Source: Chloroflexota bacterium
GTDB taxonomy: Bacteria > Chloroflexota > UBA6077 > FW602-bin22
Direction of reading: 5' to 3'
Length of the DNA stretch: 64,000 bases
NCBI GenBank assembly: GCA_004297775.1
Contig: SCUE01000004.1
Location: 148,915-212,914 of the forward strand
Shown here: piece by piece, positions 23,779 through 32,372 of the stretch
Position numbering within the stretch: the stretch's first letter is position 1
Layout of the letters: every line of letters starts with the position of its first letter
Notes under the pieces: model-generated
What the model saw: only the letters and a program-made list of their open reading frames with translations
The model's database searches: none
Told to the model about the DNA's origin: nothing
Program-made: the position numbers and the translations under genes

Positions 23779-26145
23779 GTGCGGATCGCCTTTCTCGATT
23801 GGGTTCTCGATCCGGCCAAGCCCGGGCGCTCCGGCCTGAGCGACATCACGTGGGAGCTTGCCCAGAACTTCGTCGCGCTCGGTCACGACGTACACGTCAT
23901 CGGCGCCTACGACGACGCGCCGGCGCCCGAAATTGGGGCGACCCTCCACCGTGTCCACCGACCGGCGCTGTGGCGAAGGAATGTCATCGGTCAATGCGCG
24001 ACCTGCGCCGCTCTCGCTCTCAGGCTTCGCCGGATTCCTCGTCCGGACGTGGTGATGGCCCCGGAGTACATCGCGGCGGCGGCGGCCACGCTCATCCATC
24101 CCGACATCCCGGTCGCTTTCACGACGACCGGCAATATCTTCGAGCGCATCGCAAACGGGAATCCGTTCGATTGGTCGACGACCCAGACGTACAAAGTGGC
24201 CGCGCTCGTTGCGGCGCGCCGCTGCGCCCGCGTCATCGCGATCAGCCACCACATGGCGTCGTGGTGGCAACGAATCGGCACGACCGCCGACCGCATCGCG
24301 GTCATACCACTCGGCGTGGATCCCAGCCAGTACCGGCCAGTCGAACGCGCGACCGCACGGCACACTCTCGGAATCCCCGACGATGAGGAAACGATCCTCT
24401 TCGTCGGTCGCTTCTCGCCGGAGAAGAACGTTCAGGTCGCGATCCGCGCCGTCGCCTCGCTCGCGTCGCGCCGTCCTCGCCTTCGACTTCGGCTCGTCGG
24501 CGGCGGTCCACGCGAGGCGGAACTACGAGCGCTCGCCCGAGACCTGGGCGCCGAGCAATCGGTGATCTTCGTCGGATGGGCAGAGCGGTCGACCGTGCCA
24601 ACCCACTACGGCGCGAGCGACGCGGTCGTCCTACCGTCGACGAGCGAGCCATTCGCGCGCGTGCCGATCGAAGCCATGGCCGCGGGCGCGCTCGTCATCG
24701 GATCACGCGCCGGTGGGACGCCCGATGCGATCGCGAACGGCGTGACCGGTCTGCTGGCCGATCCTCGCGACACCGAGCAATGGATCGTCGCGATCGAGCG
24801 CGTCCTGGATCGTCCGGCCGAGCGCGCCGCGATGATCGCGGCGGCCAGACTCTCGGTCGAGGAGCGGTTCACCTGGCCGGTCGTGTCGCGACGGATCGTC
24901 GACGAAGTGCTTGAGCCGATGGTTCGCTCGGCTCGGTCGAACGAGACGCCTCGTCAGATCGACGCGCCGAGGAAGACTGATCCGCGCGTCTACTTCATCG
25001 ACTACATCCTGGATCTAGATCGCCCCGGCGCGAGCGGGTTGAGCGACATCGTGTGGGACATCGCGGAGGAACTGACCCGCCAGGGTGGCGAGGCTCATGT
25101 CATCGCGCCGTATCGCGTCAATCCCCGCCCGCGATCCGGAGTGACGCTTCATACGTTTGCACTGCCGCCGATCGGCTATCGCAACATCCTCGGTCACATC
25201 CTGATCGCCGTCGCCGCGTGCCGCCTCCTTCCGCGCGACGGCTCCGCCTACCTCGTCCACGCGCCCGAGTACCTTTCGACGGCCGTTGCAACATTCGCCA
25301 CCACTGCCCCAGTGATCTTGACCGTACCCGGCAGCATCGACGAGAAGATCGCCAGCGGCGCCAACCCGTACGACTGGTCGGTCACGGCCGCGCTCTGGTG
25401 CGCCGCGCGCGTGTCGGCCTGGCGCTGCGCGCGCGTCCTGGCCACGACGCGCGAGATGATGCGATGGTGGCGCAAGACCGGCGTCGCGGAAGACCGATTG
25501 GCGCTGGTGCCGCTCGGCGTCGACGAACACGTGTACCATCGCCGCGCGAATGCGCGAACTCGGCTCGGAATTGCAGCGGGCGCGCGCGTCGTTTTGGCGG
25601 TCGGGCGACTGAACGCCGAGAACGAGTTCGCGACGATTGTCGACGCGTTCGCCGCGGCGACCGCGACCGAATTCCCCGACGCCCGGCTCCACATCGTCGG
25701 CGCTGGTCCAGAGGAATCCCGCCTCCGCGCGAACGCCGCGGCTGTGGGAGTCGCCGATCGCGTCATCTGGCGCGGCTGGGTCGCTCGCGAGCAACTGCCA
25801 GACTACTACTCGGCGGCCGACGCCTTCGCATTCGGCGCTTCGACCGGTGGATTGCCGCGCGTGGTGATCGAAGCGATGGCATGCGGTGCACCGGTCGTCG
25901 CCACAGCCATTTCCGGCGTGACCGACCACATCACCGATCGCGACACCGGCTATCTCGTGCCGCCGCGCGACCCGGCGGCGCTGGCCGAGCGATTGCGGAC
26001 GCTACTGCGCGACCCCGTGGAATCCAGGGCGCTCGGCGCACGCGCCGCCCGGCACGTGCATGGCACACTCGGCTGGCCGTCGATCGTCCGTCGCTTGATC
26101 GACGACGTGTACCAACCGGTCCTGGCCCGGCACGCCAGGCAGTGA
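23779..26145 (+). CDS. Tandem two-domain GT4 glycosyltransferase
   Basis: A 788-residue protein made of two homologous GT-B glycosyltransferases joined end to end (about 1-385 and 395-788). Both halves share PG(R/A)SGLSDI near the start, NP(F/Y)DWS, RCARV, PLGVD and a C-terminal UDP/GDP-sugar-binding domain. The first half has the EX7E motif of GT4 retaining enzymes (E290 and E298 in SEPFARVPIEAM). In the second half the first Glu is replaced by Gly (G690 in STGGLPRVVIEAM, with E698 kept). The second active site may therefore be altered or inactive. The GTG at 23779 follows the previous gene after 4 bp; the stop overlaps the deacetylase start (GTGA). Confidence 0.9.
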   Translation: MRIAFLDWVLDPAKPGRSGLSDITWELAQNFVALGHDVHVIGAYDDAPAPEIGATLHRVHRPALWRRNVIGQCATCAALALRLRRIPRPDVVMAPEYIAAAAATLIHPDIPVAFTTTGNIFERIANGNPFDWSTTQTYKVAALVAARRCARVIAISHHMASWWQRIGTTADRIAVIPLGVDPSQYRPVERATARHTLGIPDDEETILFVGRFSPEKNVQVAIRAVASLASRRPRLRLRLVGGGPREAELRALARDLGAEQSVIFVGWAERSTVPTHYGASDAVVLPSTSEPFARVPIEAMAAGALVIGSRAGGTPDAIANGVTGLLADPRDTEQWIVAIERVLDRPAERAAMIAAARLSVEERFTWPVVSRRIVDEVLEPMVRSARSNETPRQIDAPRKTDPRVYFIDYILDLDRPGASGLSDIVWDIAEELTRQGGEAHVIAPYRVNPRPRSGVTLHTFALPPIGYRNILGHILIAVAACRLLPRDGSAYLVHAPEYLSTAVATFATTAPVILTVPGSIDEKIASGANPYDWSVTAALWCAARVSAWRCARVLATTREMMRWWRKTGVAEDRLALVPLGVDEHVYHRRANARTRLGIAAGARVVLAVGRLNAENEFATIVDAFAAATATEFPDARLHIVGAGPEESRLRANAAAVGVADRVIWRGWVAREQLPDYYSAADAFAFGASTGGLPRVVIEAMACGAPVVATAISGVTDHITDRDTGYLVPPRDPAALAERLRTLLRDPVESRALGARAARHVHGTLGWPSIVRRLIDDVYQPVLARHARQ

Positions 26146-27089
26146 TCGGCCTCGATCGCGCGATCGACTTCTTGACCGAGCCGCGGGCGCCAACCCACAT
26201 CGTGCAGTGGTACGCGCGCCGGATGCGATTCCCCGCGAGCGCGCCGCACACGAATGAGCCGCCCGATCTGTGCCTGACGTTCGACGTCGAGCAGGATCTC
26301 GGCTCGCTCGGCACGCCAGAGTATTCGGAGACGTGCCGCCCTTTCCTCGAATGGCTGGCGGAGCGAACCGCGGCCGACGGATGGCGAACGACCCTCTTCG
26401 TCCAAGGCTCTATCGTCAGCACATTCGCGGCGCGTCTCCGCGAACTCGCGCCAGCGCACGACATCGGCTTGCACGGTTACTACCACGAACTGTGGGGACG
26501 ACCGCTCTGGTTCACCCGCCAGCCCGGTACGCCGGTGCCCGTGCGACACGAACGTCTAGGGCAAGGAATCTGCGCGTTCGACGACGCCGGATTGGCGCGG
26601 CCGTGCCTGTGGCGATCGCCCAATCTCGTCTCGGACGACGCGACCGATCGGATGATTGCCGACGCTGGATTCACGCTCGATTCCTCGGCGCCATCTTTTC
26701 GCGGCGCGCTGCCGTTGATCCGACGGCACGGCTCGGTCGTCGAAATTCCGGTATCGGCCAATCCACGGCCAAGAATTCGGCGTCGCTACGGCGTCCCGAC
26801 ATGGGCACGATACGACTTGCTAAACACGCCGAATCTGCTCGGATTCAGTGACTCGGAGCTGCGCGCGACGATTGACACGATTCTCGCTTGCCAGGACGCG
26901 GCCGGCTGCCGGCGACATCTGGTCGTTCTAGCGCACCCGTGGGAGTTCGCCGATATCCGCCATCCCGGCTGTGGGCGCGAGAATCTCGATCGACTCATCG
27001 AGCGAGTCGAGTTTGTGCGCGCCGAGTTCAACGCGCACCTGTGCGCGCTCCGTGATCTCGTGCTACCCGCTTCAGTGTCGGGACGATGA
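26142..27089 (+). CDS. Polysaccharide deacetylase family protein
   Basis: A 315-residue NodB-type carbohydrate esterase. LTFDVEQDLG carries the first Asp pair, DIGLHGYYHELW the metal-binding His pair (HxxxH), and LVVLAHPWEF the C-terminal catalytic His motif. It removes N-acetyl (or O-acyl) groups from a sugar in a glycan or glycolipid. There is no signal peptide, so it probably acts on a cytoplasmic lipid-linked intermediate. The start is GTG 26142, overlapping the glycosyltransferase stop by 4 bp. The stop overlaps the methyltransferase start (ATGA). Confidence 0.85.
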   Translation: MIGLDRAIDFLTEPRAPTHIVQWYARRMRFPASAPHTNEPPDLCLTFDVEQDLGSLGTPEYSETCRPFLEWLAERTAADGWRTTLFVQGSIVSTFAARLRELAPAHDIGLHGYYHELWGRPLWFTRQPGTPVPVRHERLGQGICAFDDAGLARPCLWRSPNLVSDDATDRMIADAGFTLDSSAPSFRGALPLIRRHGSVVEIPVSANPRPRIRRRYGVPTWARYDLLNTPNLLGFSDSELRATIDTILACQDAAGCRRHLVVLAHPWEFADIRHPGCGRENLDRLIERVEFVRAEFNAHLCALRDLVLPASVSGR

Positions 27090-27799
27090 CGAACCTTCGT
27101 CACTGGCCTGGCGCGGAGCGTCGTCGACCGTCGTTGGGATCGCCTTCCTATCTGCACCTGCGCGAGCTTGCGAACGCGATCTGGACGTTTGCTGAGAGCC
27201 TGCCTACCAGCAGTGACCTACGGCTGCTCGACGTCGGTTGCTCGCGCAAGCCGTACTATCCGTACTTCGCCACGCGCGTGCGCCAGTACGTCGGCGTGGA
27301 TGCATCGATCACGATCGGGCAACCCGATTGCATCTGCGTCGCGGAACGGTTGCCGTTCGCCGAAGGCACGTTCGACATTACGCTGTCGACACAGATGATC
27401 GCCTACGTCGACGACCCGGTCGCCGTTCTGCGCGAAATGGGCCGCGTGCTGCGACCCGGCGGCACGCTCCTTCTTTCGACCCACGGTTTGTTCCCGAACA
27501 TGCGCGATGTCTGGCATATGACCGACACCGGTCTGCACCGCGTCGCCGAGATGGCCGGATTCGAGGTCGTCCGGATCATCCCGAATGGTGGCGCTGTTAT
27601 GTGCCTTTTTCAGCTGCTCGCTCTCTACGTCGGCACGGTCACGAACGCCATGCCTGGACCGGTTCGCCGGGTATTAGTACCACTCATCGTCGCGTTGAAC
27701 ATTGCGGGACTCGCTCTCGACCGTCTCGCGGGCGGCCGCGCGGCCCATTTCGCCAGCGCGAACTTCCTGGTCGTGGCACGGACAGCCGGGCGCAACTGA
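27086..27799 (+). CDS. Class I SAM-dependent methyltransferase
   Basis: A 237-residue methyltransferase of the Methyltransf_11 type. The SAM-binding motif is RLLDVGCSRKPYYPYF, followed by YVGVDAS, ERLPFAEGTFD and the post-motif RVLRPGGTLLLSTHG. The C-terminal third is hydrophobic (VMCLFQLLALYVGTV and LVPLIVALNIAGLAL), suggesting membrane association and a lipid or lipid-linked sugar acceptor. It is the last gene of the 22890-27799 operon. Confidence 0.88.
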   Translation: MTNLRHWPGAERRRPSLGSPSYLHLRELANAIWTFAESLPTSSDLRLLDVGCSRKPYYPYFATRVRQYVGVDASITIGQPDCICVAERLPFAEGTFDITLSTQMIAYVDDPVAVLREMGRVLRPGGTLLLSTHGLFPNMRDVWHMTDTGLHRVAEMAGFEVVRIIPNGGAVMCLFQLLALYVGTVTNAMPGPVRRVLVPLIVALNIAGLALDRLAGGRAAHFASANFLVVARTAGRN

Positions 27800-27955
27800 G
27801 GCCAAACCGTCAGCCCGCGGCGGCTTTCACATCGCCGGCCGACACGACCACCGCTTCGCTCGCGATCGCGGATCGCTTCACTGCTCCTGGTAGACTTCGC
27901 CGACGGGCGTGAAGAGCGTATCTCCGGCGCCCCGCGCAATCGCATCGTGAGATAG

Positions 27956-28864
27956 ATGGCCGAGATTACACATTGTTCAGACAACAGTCGCCTCGTGAAA
28001 CTGGTGCGCTGCCCGCATTGTCACGCACGGCTAGATGGCGATTTGCGTTGTCAGTCGTGCGGTTCAATCGTCGCACAGAATCTAGACGTCATCGACCTCC
28101 TTCCGAGAGGTCTGTCCGGCATCAAGAAAAACGAAGACAAAGAATTCTCGGACGCGAATCCGCTCACACGTGCCATCGCGGCTAGACCATGGCGCACTAT
28201 CCTGGCCCGCCACCAGGTCCTTCAAGTTATCCGCTTCGACCGCGAGATCATGCCGCAATTCCACAAAGGTGCGTTTCTCGAAATCGGTGGAGGCACTTGC
28301 TTCGCGGCGTCAATCTACAAGTCCACATTCCCGTCGGAACTGGTAATCGCCAGCGACGTGTCTCGAAATACATTGCAGAGGGTTGCTGTACCAACGTCCC
28401 GGATGTTTCCATATCCTCCAGACTATTTCGCGGCTCTGGATGCTGAGGACTTGCCATTTCACGATGAATCTCTGGATGGCGCCTTCGCGATGTCTATGAT
28501 GCATCACCTGCCGCGGCCAGACCTAATGTTGCGCGAGATTCAACGTGTCTTGCGGCCAGGAGGCGTGTTCATCGCCCTCGATCACTGTGTACCCACGCAT
28601 TTTGCGTGGCTGTTTCGCCGTGAGGCGCGCAATCGAACAGAGACACACGGCATCCAGGAGGATTTGCTGCCTCTGGGCCGATGGCGCGCGATTATTCGCG
28701 ACTCCGGCCTACCGAGCGCAAGCCTGCGACCGTACTTGAATTCTGACTATCAGCCGAATCCGGTATTTGCGGTCAGCGGCCGGTTCATTCGGCTTCTTCC
28801 AACATGGATGGCGGCGCGACTGTTCCCGGTTGGAATGATGATCGTATACGAGAAGCCCGGGTGA
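27956..28864 (+). CDS. Methyltransferase with N-terminal zinc ribbon
   Basis: A 302-residue class I methyltransferase. An N-terminal zinc-ribbon (RCPHCHARLDG then CQSCG) is followed by the SAM motif FLEIGGGTCFAAS, then ASDVSRN, LDAEDLPFHDESLD and RVLRPGGVFIALDH. This architecture is common in sugar- or lipid-modifying methyltransferases. Codon use is visibly less GC-rich than in neighbours (many TTG, ATT, ACA, GTA codons), which points to separate ancestry. It is preceded by 156 bp without a supported gene. Confidence 0.87.
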   Translation: MAEITHCSDNSRLVKLVRCPHCHARLDGDLRCQSCGSIVAQNLDVIDLLPRGLSGIKKNEDKEFSDANPLTRAIAARPWRTILARHQVLQVIRFDREIMPQFHKGAFLEIGGGTCFAASIYKSTFPSELVIASDVSRNTLQRVAVPTSRMFPYPPDYFAALDAEDLPFHDESLDGAFAMSMMHHLPRPDLMLREIQRVLRPGGVFIALDHCVPTHFAWLFRREARNRTETHGIQEDLLPLGRWRAIIRDSGLPSASLRPYLNSDYQPNPVFAVSGRFIRLLPTWMAARLFPVGMMIVYEKPG

Positions 28865-28928
28865 TCGGGGTCGCGCACGCGATCTCGATCGGGACGATGG
28901 GCATGCTCACGCCTTGCGTTCGGTGAGA

Positions 28929-29813
28929 TTACGCGATGGGATGCCCGATCAATCCTCGCGCAAGCACGACATACGGATCGGCCCACAGCGGACGGTGCCA
29001 GATTGCGCGAGCGAGATACTTCGTGGCCTCACTGCGGCGGCCGTGGCGGGCCGCGAGCTTGCCCATGGTCAGGTTCGCGACAGCCCAGGCACGCCGTCGA
29101 AGGCGCTTGATCTCGGGCGGTAGCGTCGGGTCGGAAAAGAAGCGCTCGATTACCCGTTTGTAGCCGGCGATCATTCGGCTGCCATCGCTGGATGAGTTTC
29201 CCGAATGTCGTCGTAGGACGGCGATCGGCGCATCGACGTATGCGAAATGAGACACGCGCGCGATCCGAAGCCAGAGATCCCAGTCCTCGCAGGCGCGAAG
29301 CGACTCGTCCATTGGGCCGACGCGATCGAGCACCGATCGGCGCATCAGAGCGGTCGTCGCGGATCCGCTGACGATGTTCTCAACCGCGACGTACCGGAGC
29401 ACATCACCGCGCAGAGGTGACTGCCGCTCGAACCGTTCGCCGGTCGCGTCGATCTGCAAGTAGTAGGCGCCGGCGACAAGCCCAACGCGCTCGTCAGCCT
29501 CCAGCAGCGGAATCTGCCGCTCGAGCTTGTCCGGCAACCACAGGTCGTCCGCGTCCAGGAACGCGACGAACTCACCGGTCGTTTCCGGATAGGCGCGATT
29601 GCGCGCCGCCGACGGTCCGCGGTGATCCTGCTGAATGAGACGCACGCGGCCGCCGCCATATTGACCGATGCGCGCCACGGTATCGTCGCTCGACCCATCA
29701 TCGACAACGATGATTTCCAGATCGTCGAACGTCTGGTTCAGGACGCTGTCGATCGCCTGGCAGATGAAGTGGCCGTAATTGAATGTGGGGATGATGACGC
29801 TGACACGGGGCAC
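28929..29813 (-). CDS. GT2 family glycosyltransferase
   Basis: A 294-residue inverting GT-A enzyme. It begins VSVIIPTFNYGHFICQAIDS, with IIVVDDGSSDD (nucleotide binding), FLDADDLW (DxD metal motif) and ACEDWDLWLR (the ED acid/base region). It transfers one sugar, probably onto a lipid-linked or surface glycan. It is divergent from the surface-protein gene at 29892 and convergent with the zinc-ribbon methyltransferase. Confidence 0.92.
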   Translation of the reverse strand: MPRVSVIIPTFNYGHFICQAIDSVLNQTFDDLEIIVVDDGSSDDTVARIGQYGGGRVRLIQQDHRGPSAARNRAYPETTGEFVAFLDADDLWLPDKLERQIPLLEADERVGLVAGAYYLQIDATGERFERQSPLRGDVLRYVAVENIVSGSATTALMRRSVLDRVGPMDESLRACEDWDLWLRIARVSHFAYVDAPIAVLRRHSGNSSSDGSRMIAGYKRVIERFFSDPTLPPEIKRLRRRAWAVANLTMGKLAARHGRRSEATKYLARAIWHRPLWADPYVVLARGLIGHPIA

Positions 29814-29891
29814 TGCAGACCTCGTTTAGCACGTTTCGCGATAGCGCGATTGGGAATTGCGATTGCCGCCCGCCGACATCATCATGCCACG

Positions 29892-32372
29892 GTGATTCGC
29901 TTCGTTGCCGTCCTCGCACTCGCCATTCTCCTCGCGGCGCAACCGACCGTGTCACAGGCTCAATCGCCGATGTACGACAGCTCTGACGGCTGCGAAGGTT
30001 CCTGGCAGGAGCAATTCGCGGTCGCAATCTTGATCCTGGACTGCGATCCTGGGTATGTGACGCAGCACGATCGCGTCTACATCTACTCTCGCGACGCGGT
30101 CGACCGGAACGCTCCCTGGCACTCACAACTCAACTTCGAAAACGCGGTCTGGGTCTTCGACGCTGGCGCAACCGCCCAAGCAAGCCTCATCATCGACTTT
30201 CGACGCGAACGCGGTGCATTGATTGCCGACATCTACGACGATGTCAACGGCGACGGCGAATTGCGCTACGGACTCGAGCGCGGATACCCGCGCTCGATCG
30301 AGTCGCGTTTTCCATCCGTATCATTTATCGCCGCCGATGGATGGTGGATCCGCAATGGCGTTATCAATTTCAATCTCAGAATCATCACTGATGGACCAGT
30401 TAGATCAGCTTTCAATTCGCAGGTGTTCATGGAATTCGTCCGAACAGATGGCGTTCCAGATACCGTTTCCGATGTTCGCGACACTGATGGCGATGGCTTG
30501 CCGAATTGGCAAATCATTCAGGCACAACCTCCAATTAGTGACTTTTCAGCAATCTATAGAACACTTCTAATGGTCAATACAGCCGATAACGAAGCTCCAA
30601 TATCCACGTACTTATTCTGGCCCTACCTCGGTCATTTTCAGGCAAAGGGGCCGAATGACCTGAAGGAATTCCCGAAACCTCTTGGCAGTATCGGTGAGGC
30701 CGGTTACGGTTTGGTAAAGGACTATAATAGCACATTTCCGCCATTACAGGTAAATTGGAGCGCCCGCAAGATTGCCTATGTTGGAGAGCTTGTTGCATCG
30801 CGCTCGCGGCCAAACAACTGGTTTATATACTCTATTCTGCGATTCGGCCGCGACGGCAAGATCGCCGCGAATTTTGAGAATCCATTCGCGTTCTACGATC
30901 TATCGGGGATTGCTGATGGCTATCCGGATTTGATCATTCGCAACCAATCGAGTGTGCAAGATGACCTGTTCTCGAATGACGGTATTCGCGAGCCTTTCCA
31001 TCGCGTCAGGTTCACGTGGGATCAGACTCATCGCCGTCACCTCAGCTATCTGATCAATGTGGCGGGTCGACGGCCGATGCCTTCGACCGTAACGATCGGC
31101 GATGGAATCGCTGTCCGTACGATCGCTTACGATGAGTTTCCCCGATGGGTGGTCGAGAGTGAATGGGAGGCCGCGAACTTCCTGGCGACTGAGATGGAGA
31201 ATTACTGGACCAGCGAGGGAATCTACGGCGGATGCGCCTCGTGCACACAGGATCACTATGACTACCAGAACGGCAATTCGAATCGGCCGGGAGCGACTCT
31301 CTCCGGCGTCACGCCAGGATTTCGTGGCGATTACAACGCATATCTCGGCGGGAAGGTCAGGCTTTATCTCAACGCGGTCGACCGAAAACTGCATTTGCTC
31401 GATGCCGACGGCGGCTTCTGGCAGGTGGACGAAGAGATCAGGCTGAACTACTACGCCGATGGCGATCGGCACATTCGGCGATGGGAACTCACCGAACACG
31501 GCGCGATCACGCAAACACTCGCCCGAGTGGGAGACCAACTCGTCCTGGTCGGACGCGAGGGAACGTGGTTCGGCCCCGGTCCTCGCGACGTGTCGCTGTT
31601 CGAGAGTGCTCCACCGGTCGACCGGACATCGTGGGAAGATCTCGGGCGGCGCTTGGCGATCGCCCTACCGCCTGGAGAAGGAAGCAATCCCGAGTATCTC
31701 TTCCGACTGCACGCGTCGGCGCCGGCCTTCCTGCCCGGCGCGTTCGCCTGGCAGTTTGGTCGCATCGATGGCGCCGAAAGCTTCCTGATTCGGCTGACAG
31801 AACCGAGTTCAGCCGAGTCGCCGATCGGTGAGCACGACCCTGGCGAGTACGTGGTCCAATCTGCAACTGACGGGCGATTCCGCGCTCGACTGGCGATTCG
31901 CGGTGACGCTCTTGCTCTTGAGCCGCGAATACGCGGCGACGCACCCTTCAGTGGATCTCCGGCCCGGGTCGCGATCACACTGACCAACCCCGGGGATTTC
32001 GCGCTCGATGACATTACCGTTGCTTTGAACGCGGCCGCTGGCGAAGCTGCCGAGCAGATCGTCGCGTCGCAGACGACTTCTGTCCCGGCGCGTGGATCCA
32101 CGACAGTCGAGCTCTTCTGGTTCCCGTCCCAGTCAGGCAGTTGGCGACTGCGTGCACTGGTCATGAGTGGCTCGATCACGATGTCTGACTCTGTGACCGT
32201 CGACGTCTCGGCGCCGGCGCCAAGTGACCTTGCGACGATCATACTGATCCAGAAGTTGAGTCCGGCCACAAGTGGCGCGGTCACGGCGAGCTTGACGCTC
32301 GCAATTTCGATCGCGGTCGGCCTTGGTTTCGCCATCTGGCGCTCTCAATCGCGCCGAGACCGCGTCGCGTGA
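29892..32372 (+). CDS. Large secreted, membrane-anchored surface protein with calcium-type DxDxD motifs
   Basis: An 826-residue exported protein of unknown function. It has a signal peptide (MIRFVAVLALAILLAAQ to SQAQS) and a big extracytoplasmic region with DVNGDGE and DTDGDGLPNW, typical calcium-binding loops. Near the C-terminus a CARDB/DUF11-like beta-sandwich follows (ARVAITLTNPGDFALDDITV), then one TM helix (VTASLTLAISIAVGLGFAIW) and a basic tail. Between about 30300 and 31200 the DNA is less GC-rich than around it. The GTG at 29892 is preferred because earlier frame sequence lies inside the divergent GT2 gene. Its stop overlaps the next gene by 4 bp (GTGA). Confidence 0.78.
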   Translation: MIRFVAVLALAILLAAQPTVSQAQSPMYDSSDGCEGSWQEQFAVAILILDCDPGYVTQHDRVYIYSRDAVDRNAPWHSQLNFENAVWVFDAGATAQASLIIDFRRERGALIADIYDDVNGDGELRYGLERGYPRSIESRFPSVSFIAADGWWIRNGVINFNLRIITDGPVRSAFNSQVFMEFVRTDGVPDTVSDVRDTDGDGLPNWQIIQAQPPISDFSAIYRTLLMVNTADNEAPISTYLFWPYLGHFQAKGPNDLKEFPKPLGSIGEAGYGLVKDYNSTFPPLQVNWSARKIAYVGELVASRSRPNNWFIYSILRFGRDGKIAANFENPFAFYDLSGIADGYPDLIIRNQSSVQDDLFSNDGIREPFHRVRFTWDQTHRRHLSYLINVAGRRPMPSTVTIGDGIAVRTIAYDEFPRWVVESEWEAANFLATEMENYWTSEGIYGGCASCTQDHYDYQNGNSNRPGATLSGVTPGFRGDYNAYLGGKVRLYLNAVDRKLHLLDADGGFWQVDEEIRLNYYADGDRHIRRWELTEHGAITQTLARVGDQLVLVGREGTWFGPGPRDVSLFESAPPVDRTSWEDLGRRLAIALPPGEGSNPEYLFRLHASAPAFLPGAFAWQFGRIDGAESFLIRLTEPSSAESPIGEHDPGEYVVQSATDGRFRARLAIRGDALALEPRIRGDAPFSGSPARVAITLTNPGDFALDDITVALNAAAGEAAEQIVASQTTSVPARGSTTVELFWFPSQSGSWRLRALVMSGSITMSDSVTVDVSAPAPSDLATIILIQKLSPATSGAVTASLTLAISIAVGLGFAIWRSQSRRDRVA

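Noticed and set aside
25053..26141. A long upstream extension of the deacetylase frame through the tandem glycosyltransferase gene
   Set aside because: The extension translates to Arg-rich nonsense in the wrong frame of a well-conserved gene; the conserved deacetylase starts at GTG 26142.
27800..27955. Possible gene remnant on the complement ending GDTLFTPVGEVYQEQ before the zinc-ribbon methyltransferase
   Set aside because: The last 20 codons look plausible but there is no upstream domain, start or family match, so it cannot be told from chance.
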